Positions 1-12,200 of a stretch of DNA of 64,000 nucleotides are shown in pieces; the stretch's first letter is position 1, and every line of letters begins with the position of its first letter. The notes under the pieces are model-generated. The model did not search any database. It was not told the DNA's origin and saw nothing but the letters and a program-made list of their open reading frames with translations. The stretch covers positions 46,328,570 through 46,392,569 of the forward strand of contig CM031600.1 in the NCBI GenBank assembly GCA_018398815.1, in the 5' to 3' direction. The position numbers and the translations under genes are program-made. This stretch comes from Conus ventricosus. Its lineage: Eukaryota; Mollusca; Gastropoda; Neogastropoda; Conidae.

Positions 1-76
1 GACAACGGTTGTGAAGGTGGTAGGGGATGGGGTAACATCAATATATGCGACATTTACAATTACACGAAAAACACGT

Positions 77-260
77 GGGAGATGTATGGGGTGTGTGTGT
101 GGTGTGCGTGTGCGTGTGTGTGTGTGCGTGCGCGCATGCATGCGGTGTGCGTACGTGCGTGTGTGTGTGTGTGTGTGTGTGTGTTGTGTGTGACAATGTG
201 TGTGTATGTATGTGTGTGCATCTGTTGTGTGTGTGTGTGTGTGTGTGGTGTGTTGTGTAC
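77..260. repeat. (GT)n microsatellite
   Basis: Imperfect GT dinucleotide array with short interruptions. The open frames across it on both strands are simple-repeat artefacts. Confidence 0.95.
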
Positions 261-1829
261 GGTACCTATGTGCGTGCGTGGCGTGCTCGCGCGCGCGGGG
301 GGGTGTGTATGATGCACGTAAACTCTTTCATGTATGCGTCTATCAATTAAAGTGATCGTCAGCGAAGGGGCCCGGTACGCACGTCATTTGACGTGACAGG
401 GCTGTGGTCATTACTCGCGCGACCACTCCGCCGTGGGAGACAAAGACTGAGACACAGACAGGGGTTATCAAGTCCATGTGCAGTCCCCGCGTGCCCTGTC
501 GTGTTTTGTTGCCATTTCATCGATTTTTTTAAAAAAAGTTATTTTTCCCTCCAATTAGTGGGCCCACTTCAGTCCAAAGCGCGCGCGCGCGCGCGCGGTG
601 TGTGTGTGTGACTGTGTTTGTGCAGCTTTGTGTGCGTGTGTGTCTCTGTGTGTGTTTCGGGCCGCTCTTTCTGGTTCATTGTCGGTACACCACACCAAGT
701 TTGTCCTATCCGTCGCAGCACCCTGCAGCGGCAGCGAGACAGTGAGTAGGCTACAGACACGGAAGGCAACCCGCCGCAGACAATCAACACCGCATTCTGA
801 TGCCGACTTGGTCACAGTCCTAGGGGCAGGTACTATTAACGTGCCCCAGTGTTCGATCCAACACCTGACATGATTCACAGTGAAAAATGAAGTCACCCCA
901 GACTAGCTCGGAAGGGACGCAGAATTGGCACCGCTGTGTGTGATGACGGACTCACTGTTCATTAAACGACCAAAGCCCATTTCCTGCCCTCAAATAATGA
1001 GCGGAAATGGAGAGGCGGGAGAGGGGTTGGGGGAGGGGGTGCGTGGAGTGTGTGGAGGCAGCATTTTTAAAATCAGATTTTATGCTCCATTTACAAAAAC
1101 CAACCAACCCGGCAAAAAAATGAACGAACAACATAATTAAGCCTATAGGTAGCCTACAGGAAAAGCATGGTCGGGGTCACAGATGTTAAGCCAAAAAAAT
1201 TCACATATGGCGAAAGGAAACTTCAGAAATGGAAGCTAGGGGCCCAATGCCAATGGTCATTGCAGCTGACATTTTGACATCACATAGAAATAGATTACAA
1301 TTAGGTGGCCTAAGCGAAGAGGAGGGAGGGAGGAGGGATCGAGAGCGAGTCTTTATTTGTAAGGTAACATGAGCAGACAAAAGCTTTTGTTTTTCCTGAC
1401 CTTGTCCTTCAGGGACTAAGGATACAACACACCAACACTTTTACTTGTGTCGGCAGAGAAACATTTCTGTGCATCATCTTTTGTTTTGAATGCCCAGTGT
1501 TGACCTCGTCTATCAGAGAAAGGTATTGAGGTGAATTACTTTGATAATTGTCAGTACTGTTTTATATGGTTCATATGTTGCTGAAACTGCCCTGGTCATT
1601 TTGCAGTCACAGGTCGCAATTTTTTTAAATAATAAATATCAACAATTTTGTGCACCACTTTGGGATTTCACGTATGTAAATATGCATATATCATATATGG
1701 GTTTGAAAATACTAAACATGGATGATTGAGTGTGAATGTTGGTTTTTTTCTAATAAGTGTCTAAAACATCGGGGATGAAAGATTAAATAAACACTGAACT
1801 GAACACAAACACTACTGCTCGATATAGAA

Positions 1830-1830
1830 G

Positions 1831-1872
<42 letters not shown>
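1830..1872. repeat. (GA)n microsatellite
   Basis: Pure GA tract following a short A run. Confidence 0.95.
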
Positions 1873-1875
<3 letters not shown>

Positions 1876-2156
1876 TACAACGTGGTTAGTTGTATTTAAA
1901 GGCCCGGGTTCCTTCAACCCTCTCTCACCCAAAAAAAAATGACGCGTGCACCCGAAAAGAACCTCACGAAAGTTGACCTACTTTCCGCTCCTTTGCTTCA
2001 AGCAGCCAAGTCGGCCCCGTCTGGCCGGGGGAACCACATGTTGCGTTTAAAACATCATCGGCTGCTGCGCAAGCCCAAAAAAAAGACGAACAGACCGAGC
2101 CAGGAAAGTCGACAGTTCTGCAACTCTTCCCCGCCTCCACTGCACCACGCACAACC

Positions 2157-2172
2157 ATGGAAACGGGGAGAG
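2157..2172 (+). CDS. Unidentified gene, candidate exon 1 with start codon
   Basis: ATG in an ACAACC-ATGG context, five codons plus one base, followed by GTGAGG as donor. It is preceded by GC-richer sequence. Phase 1 matches the acceptor at 3790. It is weak alone and supported by phase. Confidence 0.45.
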
Positions 2173-3244
2173 GTGAGGTTTACTTTAGGCTTCTACATTG
2201 CCGTCGATAGCCAAGCCTCTGTCTGATGATGCAATTAGGAGACTTGGCGACCAATGACGTAGATCTAATCTGAGGTCAGCACCATCTTGATTATCATGAT
2301 GGCAAACGAAACGAAATGATTTAGTGTGGAACTGGGTGACTGCAATTTGCGTGCGCAGGTCATTCAAAAATAAGTCGACCTACATTCAGTATAGTTTTGG
2401 GAAAGCTGTTTGTTTTTGGAAAAGGTGCAAGCGAAGTGTTTTGATGAATTTTTGGTCCGCCACGCCTGAATGTAACGGGCATGTAGCCTCTATATTGAGT
2501 CTGGGCTGCACAAGGCCTAACCTAGCAGAACGCGTGTGGCGCGCTAGGCCTAAAAGTACCAAGTCTGCCCGGGCTTTGTAACAAAGGCAGCCGGGTGTGA
2601 CCTTTTCGGGGTCAATGATCCGAGTCTGAGGCCGCCGGCTGGGAGAAAATATGCAGCTGTGTGCAGACTAACATTGTGAACTAGAGGTAGCGAAACAACA
2701 TAGCTCTTAACCATGGCCCTTTTAGAGAGAGAGAGAGAGAGATTTTTAAGAACTGAAACATATTTACAACACCCTTGCCAATGTGACACTTGCACACTAT
2801 GTGATGGTGATGCAGCTGTTTCATTGTTTGCATTGTGAACAATTCAGTCACAGTGACTTTGTTTTTGTTTTGTATTAGATGGTTTTATGAAAAGTGGGAA
2901 TTACTGAAGATTTATTGAAATTGAGCTTCAACCTACAGCAAGACTGATGAAGAGAAATTTTTCCCGATGTTTTCCTTTTTTGGGGGGGAGTAAATCTAAT
3001 GCTCATTGTTCCTTTTATTAAAGTTTCTGAAACACTGAAGAGGATTTAAAGGCAAAGCACACACACACACCCCACACACACACACACACGCACGCACACG
3101 AGAGTAGAAATTTTATTTAAGTCTGCATGTTTGGGTTTTTGACAGATAAGATAAATCTATTAAGATTCTGTGGGTAGTTCTGTTTCAAAGAAGTATGTTT
3201 TTTTTACACAACAGCAATCTCTCCCTTTTTCTTTCTCTCTCTCT

Positions 3245-3287
<43 letters not shown>

Positions 3288-6200
3288 ACACACACACACA
3301 CACACACACACAAAACACACACACACACACACAGAGTGGGCATGTATTCAAAGATACACCATTTTATACTTGTTTCAACCAATATATCCACGTACACAGA
3401 ATTAGTAAAATGAAATGCAACACTTCAAAACACTTATCACTGTGAAAAAATAGAATATGGTTGCCATACTGAGTTTTTGTGTGTGTGCCCCTGAAGTGTT
3501 AAAAGCCCTTCCCCAGACCTGTTTTCCAAAAACTGTTATTGCCATTACTTTTCAACAAAAACAAGTGTATTTTCTACAAAGTATGAGTACAAAAATTCAT
3601 ATTTTTATAAAACTTGGGAGGGGCAGTATTCGTTTTCACCAGCCATCACTTAGTTTCTAGAATTTGATTTTCGGACATATTTCATGTAGTTCATCGTATT
3701 CCTCATATTTCGCCAAAACATGCATACAGATGCGGCAAAATCGTATGGGTAAACAGGTCTGCTTCCTATGTTGCTGTTTTCTTGTCCAGACAGTGGAGGC
3801 AGTGGGCCTCCCCGAGGCATGCAGTTGGACAGCATGAACTAATGTGCCAGAACACAACAGACTGCAGAAAATGGGCCCCAGTGTTGTTTATCNNNNNNNN
3901 NNNNNNNNNNNNNNNNNNNNNNNNNNNNNNNNNNNNNNNNNNNNNNNNNNNNNNNNNNNNNNNNNNNNNNNNNNNNNNNNNNNNNNNNNNNNACCGACAC
4001 TCCCTGGGTTTTGGATCTCAAGGAAAAAGCAGAAGAGGAAACTGAAGCGGAAAAGGAAAAACACTCCTCAGTAAATTAGAAGTACAGAGAGCGAAGGGTT
4101 TCATCTACTCCAGTGAAAAGGAGCAGGGTTTTTAAGTTGTAGTTGGGTTTGTTCATGAATGGGCTTTGTGTCCCCTGTGTGTTGCATGTATGGGTATGAC
4201 TATGCCTGTGTGCAAACCAGGTTATTCAATGTCTTAATATTAAAGAGTTGTGTGAATGAAGGGTTTTTTCTTCTTTTTTTAAAGACTGAGTGACTTCACG
4301 CAGTGACAGCCCTGAATATGGCCCTTTGCGGTCGGCTGGGCTATAAGTAACATTACTATTATGTCTTTAATATCTATGTGCATACATTTGTGTTTTTAAA
4401 ATAAGTGAAGAGTCTCAGTTTAAAAATTGTGAAGTAAAATCATAAACAATATGTGTGGGGTAAGATAGATAACGTTTAAATATAAAAGGTAATTGCAGTG
4501 CTGCTAATTTGATCATCGTTTCATGGTTGAATTTTTTTTTATTATGTGCAAAAAGAAATATAACCACTAAGCATTTTAACATTCCCTTGCTTAGTATTAT
4601 CTTAGCATCGCCCTTGAAAGACTGCAAATTTTGTTATGTGGAAATATAACAGCACTGGAGGTTGTAACATTTTTATTACTTAGTATTATCTTAGTATCAC
4701 CCGTGATAAGATTGCAAAGACTTGCAGATGTCAGACTTTGAATAATAATACCCATGCCTGTTCTTTCTCTTTTTCAGTAGTGTAGAAAAGCTTCGCACAA
4801 TGATCGAGGACATGACAGAGTTTTTGGATGCTATCTGGGATGTGTATCGCAGTGAAGGTAAGCTGATAAGAATATATGTATGTTTATAAACATTGCCCCC
4901 CCCCCCCCCCCCCAAGGGGTGCGGAGGGGTCTTCTGCTATGAATTATATCTTAGCCCACTTGAAATTCTTGTCTATAATTTCCTCTTTACTGTGACTTTT
5001 TTTTTACTCATCTTTTTTTAATATTCATTTTACTGCACTGTCATCCACAGGCATTTTGGTTTGTTTGCCCATTCATGTGTCCGTTGTTCTAAGTCTTTGT
5101 ATTTTTGTTGTTGAGTATCAATACTGTGCTAGCTTTTTTAATCGTAACATAATCTGGTGACTGGGTGTTAATACAGGCAGCAGGGTTCAAAGAAGATTCC
5201 ACACTGTCCATTCTGTAGCGTCTGTTCCGTTTGTTTATGGCAATTTCGGGGGGGGGGATATATATATATATAATATTTCATATATATGTGTGTATATATA
5301 CATATGTATATATAATAAATTTTTTTTTCATATGTATATGTTCAATCACCATGCCTCCCTGATAAGTCCGATCCAAGGAATGAAAGGCCTGGAAGCAGGC
5401 AGATGAATGGTTCTGTCTACAAGATGGTACAGTGGTCCCCATAGCTCTGGTGAAGAATTGTATTTACAATGTATTTCCTTGATTTTTCATTCTCATTTCT
5501 GAATTCTTTCTTCCCCTGTTTCCCTCCCCCTTCCCACCTCCCCCCCCCCCCCCCCCCCCCCCTCCTTTTTTTTTCTAATCTTGGCAGAGTCATTAATGTA
5601 ATGATGGAGGAATTGTTAGCCTGCACTTGTTATATCTGACTGCTAAATTTGTTCAACATATACATGTCTATAATATACATAAATACACACACAAACATAT
5701 ATATGAAAATAGAATATATGTGCATGTGTATAAGAATTATTGTAGCATTCTGTATATTATTTCTTTTCTTTTTTAATCGGTGAGGGGGGGCGGGGGTGAA
5801 AAGGTCAGGTGGAATGGCTGGCATCCTCGGCATGACCTAGTTTGAAATGCCTTACGTATGTCGGTAATCTAACCATCATGTTAAAAATTGGTGTACATTA
5901 ATTTATGTTGAAGACAGTTGTGTTTGTTAAATTTTTATGTCAGGACAGGAATTTTGTTAAGTGTTCATCAGCAGAGCTATTATAACACTGAAACTGAAAG
6001 CTGTCATTATTCACAGTTGCTACTAGATCACTGTTACATGCACTTTATTGACTGGTTGCTTTGTTAAGTAAATCAGAAACAGAGTACAGCCCTGTTTGAT
6101 TGCTTCTGTAACATCTAAAATCTAAATTAAATTATGCTATTTTCTAGTGTCTACATACTTCTTTGTTTATTCTTCTCTGTGTCCTGTCTATTTTTGTGTC

Positions 6201-9200
6201 ACAGAGGACGTGATACATGTTTTCAAGATAGATATATATATATATATATATAGTGTGTGTGTGTGTTTTGTGTGTGTGTGTGTGTATACACACTTACAAT
6301 GCAAGTGCACATGCACACATACGCGCACACACACACACACACACATGCATGCCTCCATATAGACACAACACACACACACACATGCCTACACATGGACACA
6401 AACCATGTCAATTTTTTCCGGTCTCAGACACAAATGCCCAAGAAGCAGCAGGCAAAATTGATGCAGACTGGCAGTTGTAACCTTTCTTGGATGGACACTT
6501 TTCTTTCTTTTTTCAACATCAGTTAACCCTGCAGTGGGTGCAGATATGGGCATAAGAAAAAAATCAGAATCAAGTCACAAAGTGTAAAGAAGAGTACCTA
6601 AAATCCAGATTTCCTAATTATTATGCCTTTTTTTGTATGTATGTGTTTGTGCGTGTGATCTCCAGTCAAACAGAAGGGTATGAGTGTGAAGGAGGATTTG
6701 ACTATTTAGCCTTTGTTGTATGTATGTGTTTGTGCATGTTCTCCACAGCCAAACAGAAAGGCATGAGCGTGGAGGAGGATGGGTTCAGGGCGACAGCGGT
6801 GCTCCGGTGCCTGAGTTCCTCCGGCGAAGGCAGCTGGCGCGACCTGCAGCTGTTGAGCCGTGCCAAGTCTGTGCTAGTGCTCCGCAGCAAGAACCTGGCT
6901 GCGTCCACCATAGCGTCTGTGGAGAACGAGCTGGGCTACGATGCTGGTAACTTGAGATCCATGCTTGTTTTGTTTTTTAGAATTCTGTGTCACATGTTTT
7001 GTTACGTTTTCAGGTACAGCAGTGTCTCTAGCAGGTTGCCCTTTGATGACCTGATGATTTGTGATAGCTCATTGTTGATTGAAGGAATCCGGAAGTGGAT
7101 GTGTGTGGGGGGATCGGGAGAAATGCTACCGACATGGGATGGAAGGTGAACCATAAAAAAAAGAGGGGGGCTGTCCCATCTTCTATGCCACCTCAGTGAC
7201 AATGTACCTATGCAGCCCATTTCATTGCCTTTCCACAGCCACACCTCGACCGCCTACCACAGCCACAGCACCAGCTGTCCGTGGGAGCAGTGAATGTCAA
7301 GTCGACATGAGGCAACCCACCAGAGGAGACACAGCTCTGCTGCTGAGTCACTTCAGTAGTGTTCAGTGGTGCCTGTTTTAATCCAACATACGCAGGGCAC
7401 CACCTTACTGACAACAATAACTGCTTAGTTGTTTAGCTGGCATGCGTGAGCTCTCCCTGCAGATGGTGCCATCACGTCCGTCCAATGACAGACCACCTGA
7501 GTTTGCCGCGACCCAATGACCCCAACTGAATCAAACCAAGGCCCTGGACATGGAAAGGTGATTGAATCCGAGGGCATGAGAGCAGGGCATGAAGGGACTC
7601 AGAATTTGAGACTTTTTTTATGTTGATCGATGAAGAACAGGATGATGATGATACTGCTACATATTTCCATTCTGGTCCGCGACTGCATGACAGAGCTATG
7701 CTCTGCACTTGTTTTCATGATGTATCCCATCGTCACCCAGACCTGAGAGATACGGACACCTGCAGTGTTGACTGAAATTTGAGCAACATTCTCGGGCCTC
7801 TTGTTACTGAACAAAGTTCAGAGTGGACACTAGTTGTTCAGAAGTGTTTATTTGCCGTTGTATGGCTGTTTTTTTCTTTTTTTTTCTTTTCTTTTAGCAT
7901 TGTTATATTTATGTTTATGTATGCATTGCTTCAGATGGATACTAAAAAAAGTGTGCTGGAGTGCACCAAATAGCCATTGCAGAAATGCAAAAATTCCCTG
8001 AAATTTTATTAGAGGCGAGGGGATGGGAGGGATATGTCTGCCCCCCCCCTTCCCATCCCATGCCTCTTCCTTTCTTTCCACACCACACCCATCACCCACC
8101 CATTCTCCCTGCCTCCCCCAGAAAAAAACAACAACAAAACGCTGCTACTAAATCAAACACATCGACCAGGACCACGAACAGATTAGTAAATCATCTTATC
8201 AACCATTTAGTTGTACAACCTGTATTCTCCTCTTTCACTGTGGCAGCTGCTTGCCCCCTGAAGGACGTTTTTTTTTTTTTACTGCGAACAAGTGACCAGA
8301 TAAAATGGTGATGGCTGCTCTCATGAACATGAGATCTTGTAACGTCAGTGTCATTGGTTTGCGCACCAAACATGCAACCGGAATTTCGAGAATTCAGTTG
8401 CCACTCTCACTATCTCTCTTTTTTTGGTCTGATCTTTCTTCCTGTAAAAAAAAAAATCCCAATTTCCAGTTGCAGGTTCTTTTAAAATTTGTGACTTCAC
8501 AGAGACGTTTTTGATTCCTGCATCAATGCACATAAGAGCATTCGTGACTCTGTGCGACAGTGAGGACGTACTTTGCTCATGAAGAAGAGATCCAGCAGGA
8601 AGCACTACAATTCAAAACTAACTTGTGATTTTGCTTGCATGCAGAACATCAGATCATGAAGAGATTCCACAATTTAATTTTTAAAAAAACAACCCTCATT
8701 TCCAGTCAGAATGAAATAGCAGGCAGAATATCCAGAAACTGCTCAGCAAGTGATGCATGTAAGCAGGAAATTCGCCTTTCTCTGCTGTGCCAATCCAGCT
8801 TTTCGATATAACCAGTCTGACAACTAATTCCTCGCATGGTAGAGACAAGTGTAATGAGGAGCTAGTCCTCTCTCGTGCGAGCTTAAAAAAGTCAGTATGC
8901 CATCTTTGTGGTATGGACTGTCCATAGTTTCAGTGAGACACCCAATAAAAAATCCCTAGGATCCCCTCAGAATCAGTGTAAATGGGAGTCCTGGCACAAG
9001 ACAGGCATGAAAGTGACCAGCAGTAAAAAGGCTGAAAAATGGGCGGGGTCTGGGGGCCGCCGTAGGCCCCCAGTGGGGGGCCCAGGGGCAACGGCCCGTC
9101 GGGGGTCAGGGGGCAGAGCCCCTGAAGCTGAAGCTTTTTTATTAAATAAAAGGCCTAAAACTGCAAATAAACCCCAATTTCAGCGATGTTAAGAAGGGCA

Positions 9201-12200
9201 AATAAGCCAAATTTTCATGTTTTCAGTAATGAAAATAATACTTCAAAAGATCATGGGTGAAACTGGAAAAAAATTGAAAAACTGAAAGGTCGAGGTCCAG
9301 GGGCCAAAATTAATATTTTGAAAAATTCAGACAGTTTTCGTGGCCTCTGGTGAAAGGAAATTTGGAACCGAGGCCTTGTTTAAAACACATATTTATTGCT
9401 TATATATAAACAAAAGTCGTTATTTTGAATTCTAAAAAAAAAGAAAAAAACTCCCCCCCCCCCCCCCCCCCAAATACAGCTTGGTTGGTGCCTTGGACAT
9501 AGATGGGCAGTAAGGGTATCAAGATCACAAATCTGTGCATTTTCTAAGGTCTTAATACAGAGTTTCCACTGTACTTCCAAAACGAACCCATTTTATTACA
9601 CAGAGAAATAGAACCTTTAATAGTTTTCCCCATCCTTTTTCCAGAAAACTAACCCTTATATTTATTTTTCTTTCATGTTTTTTTTTCTTTCTTTAAATAT
9701 TTTTTCATACTATTATGTCCAGGGATGAAAAGTCCTCCGCCATTTCCGCCGTCTCCGCCGTTATTTTTTCGCATCTCCGCCGAAAGAAAAAGTCTCCGCC
9801 GAAAAATCCTTCGAAGAGTGAAGCTCAGAAACGATCTCAACTTGTCTGCACAGCGAATTTCTTCTCTGTCGGTAATGTTCTCAAACGGCGTAGTTCTCAT
9901 TCTGCTTCCTTCCAGTATCATTTCTCATCATGGCGTCGATTCACAGCGCGAGTTTGCCGCCAGTGAGTGCAAAACAAAACGGAAAAAAAAAAGAAAGAAG
10001 TATGTGAACCACTAGAAGACCGAGTGGCTGCAGAAGGACGTGTGTGACCGCAGAGTCACGAATGTAATAAGAAAACATGACAAAGACGGCGAATTTGAAG
10101 TGTTTTGCGAGCCTTGCCAAAACGTGTCTACTTTGGTTGTCGTGGCTTTGTGGCAATCAGAGATCACATCGAGCGTCCCAGTCACCAACAGAAAATGTGT
10201 GTGTTTCCCACACCATTACAGCATGTTTTCAGATCATTGGGTATGCAGCAATCTACGTTTCATTTCCAATGATAGTTTGACTCCTACTCTGATTTTTCTA
10301 CAAGTTCCATTTCCATGATAGTTTTGATTCTAACTCTGATATACTTTATATGAAAAATGAGTACTTTGAAGTCCTTTTTTACAAAAAAAATGATAAACAC
10401 TCAAGCTTTCGGGTCTTAGACCCTTCATCAGGAAACACTAAACAGTAGCCTAAACACAAGGGAAAAACAGGATAAACAAAACAACGGAGGAAAAAAAACA
10501 ACTTCGAACCACTGGAGAGATGAGGAATCAAGTACTTCCACTCGTAGAGTCTTCAAAGCAAGGGAAAAACGTCAAAGTGACGAAAAGAATATAAAAGAAC
10601 AAATGACATCAAAATAAACTGATGTCACAACAGTATTGTGTAACACTTTTCCCTGGTATAATGCAAACGTTTCCTACATGTGTTGGGCGTCTGCTAACAG
10701 CCCCTCTATGAAATCCTTTTCCACCAGCCCACTCCCCCCACTACCTTTTCATATACTTCTACTCCTCCTTCTCCCCCAACCCCCACCCCACAACACACAT
10801 ACCCCACACACTTCACCCCCCCCCCCCAGTCCCCTACCCCACCTCACACACACACACACAACCCCCCCCCCCCCCCCCCCACACACACAAGCACACCCCC
10901 CCCCCAAAACACACACACAAACTTGTCAAGGGGGGGGGGGGGGGAGGATAAAAGTTGTAAGGGGGAAGTGGGGGGGGTTGTGTGTGGTGTACTGTTGTGA
11001 CATCAGTTTGTTTTGATGTCATTTGTTCCTTTTTGTGTTTAGTGTTTCCTGACGAAGGGTCTAAGGCCCAAAAGCTTGAGTGTTTTGTTTTTTTAAAGGA
11101 CTTCAAAGTAATCATTTTTCATATTGTGTTTATTGAAGTCCAGCAGTCGTTTTCAAACATCTGATTTACTTAGTTTGATTTCCCACTCTGATTTACCTAT
11201 CTACAGGCCTTATTCTTTATGTCCTGAAAGCACTGTTTGTCAAATTTTCTACAGCTACAGTTCTGAGGATTCATCACACTAAATGTTTGCTTTGTCTCAA
11301 TTGACATAGTTTCTTTCCACATCAGTCTCAGTCTTCATGGTGTTGAAAGCTGTTCTATAGAATGAGTTGTTTAGAAGCAAGAAAGTGATTTCTAAAGATT
11401 TTTATGCCTTATGTAATACAAAATATGCTTCAGCTTCAGGGGCGCTGCCCCCTGTCCCCCGCCGGCCTCTTGCCATGGACCCCACTGGGGGCCCATGGTG
11501 AACCAACAGATCCCCGCCAATCTCCTCTCTTTTTTAAAAAACTGTTCTCATCCCTGATGTCTCTCACTCTCTCTGTCTCTGTGCCTTGCATTCATTTGTG
11601 TGTGTGAGAGAGAGAGAGTGCGTGTGTGTGTGTCACTGGGGGGGGGGGGGAGGGGGGGGAGGCTGCTGAAAAAGATTTTACTGAAATTCTCACTTTCATG
11701 CATTTAATGTGGTCGGACTTCTGACATGCTTTGCTAGCAGAGACTTTCCATTGGATCCATACTTGAGGTCCGAGTTGCACACGCGGCAAAACGCTACACC
11801 AGGTTTGTTCGTTTTCAAACACCAAACACGATGTTGTCGTTTTTCATCATCTATTTCGTTCAGCCAAGCCCATCGCCACTGATTAGTAAAGCCAGCGTCG
11901 ATCTCTTCAACAGAATCACCTTCTTTAAGATAGGATATTGTCACGGTTTCCAACGAACTCCAAACTCGAAATCTAGATTTCGGCAAATGGTGGTTTATCT
12001 TTGTTCCCTAAAATAAAGAGTACTACCGAATCGGCACTTCAGTTTTATGGTAAGACGCACTCAATACGTAATTTGGACAATTTTAGAGACTTTTGATTTT
12101 TTTTTTTTTTTTTCCAGATTTAGGAAAAACGGAAAATTCCGTCTCGAATAATTTCGTAAAACGGATTCTGTCCTCAGATGGAAGAAGTTTCACCCATGTA

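Larger units (their letters stand above)
1..2156. other. Upstream non-coding region, microsatellite-rich
   Basis: No supported coding region. It contains long GT/TG tracts (about 77-260 and 590-660) and a GA tract (about 1830-1872). The stretch around 1940-2150 lies directly before a plausible first coding exon and probably holds the 5' UTR or promoter of the + strand gene. No TATA box or other element stands out. Confidence 0.6.
10385..11100. mobile_element. Inverted-repeat element with Penelope-type ends
   Basis: The left arm (about 10385-10450) and right arm (about 11035-11100) are inverted copies sharing AACACTCAAGCTTT and the GGGTCTTAGACCC-type block. The centre is poly-C, poly-G and CA tracts. 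Each arm carries a hammerhead-like core. Confidence 0.6.

Noticed and set aside
1939..2226. 95-codon + strand ORF over the putative first exon
   Set aside because: Different frame from the ATG at 2157. No splice logic or homology.
7472..7814. Minus-strand ORFs of 71-78 codons
   Set aside because: They lie within the long SINE copy and match its non-coding body elsewhere.
10636..11016. 126-codon Pro/His-rich ORF
   Set aside because: Runs through poly-C and CA microsatellites.
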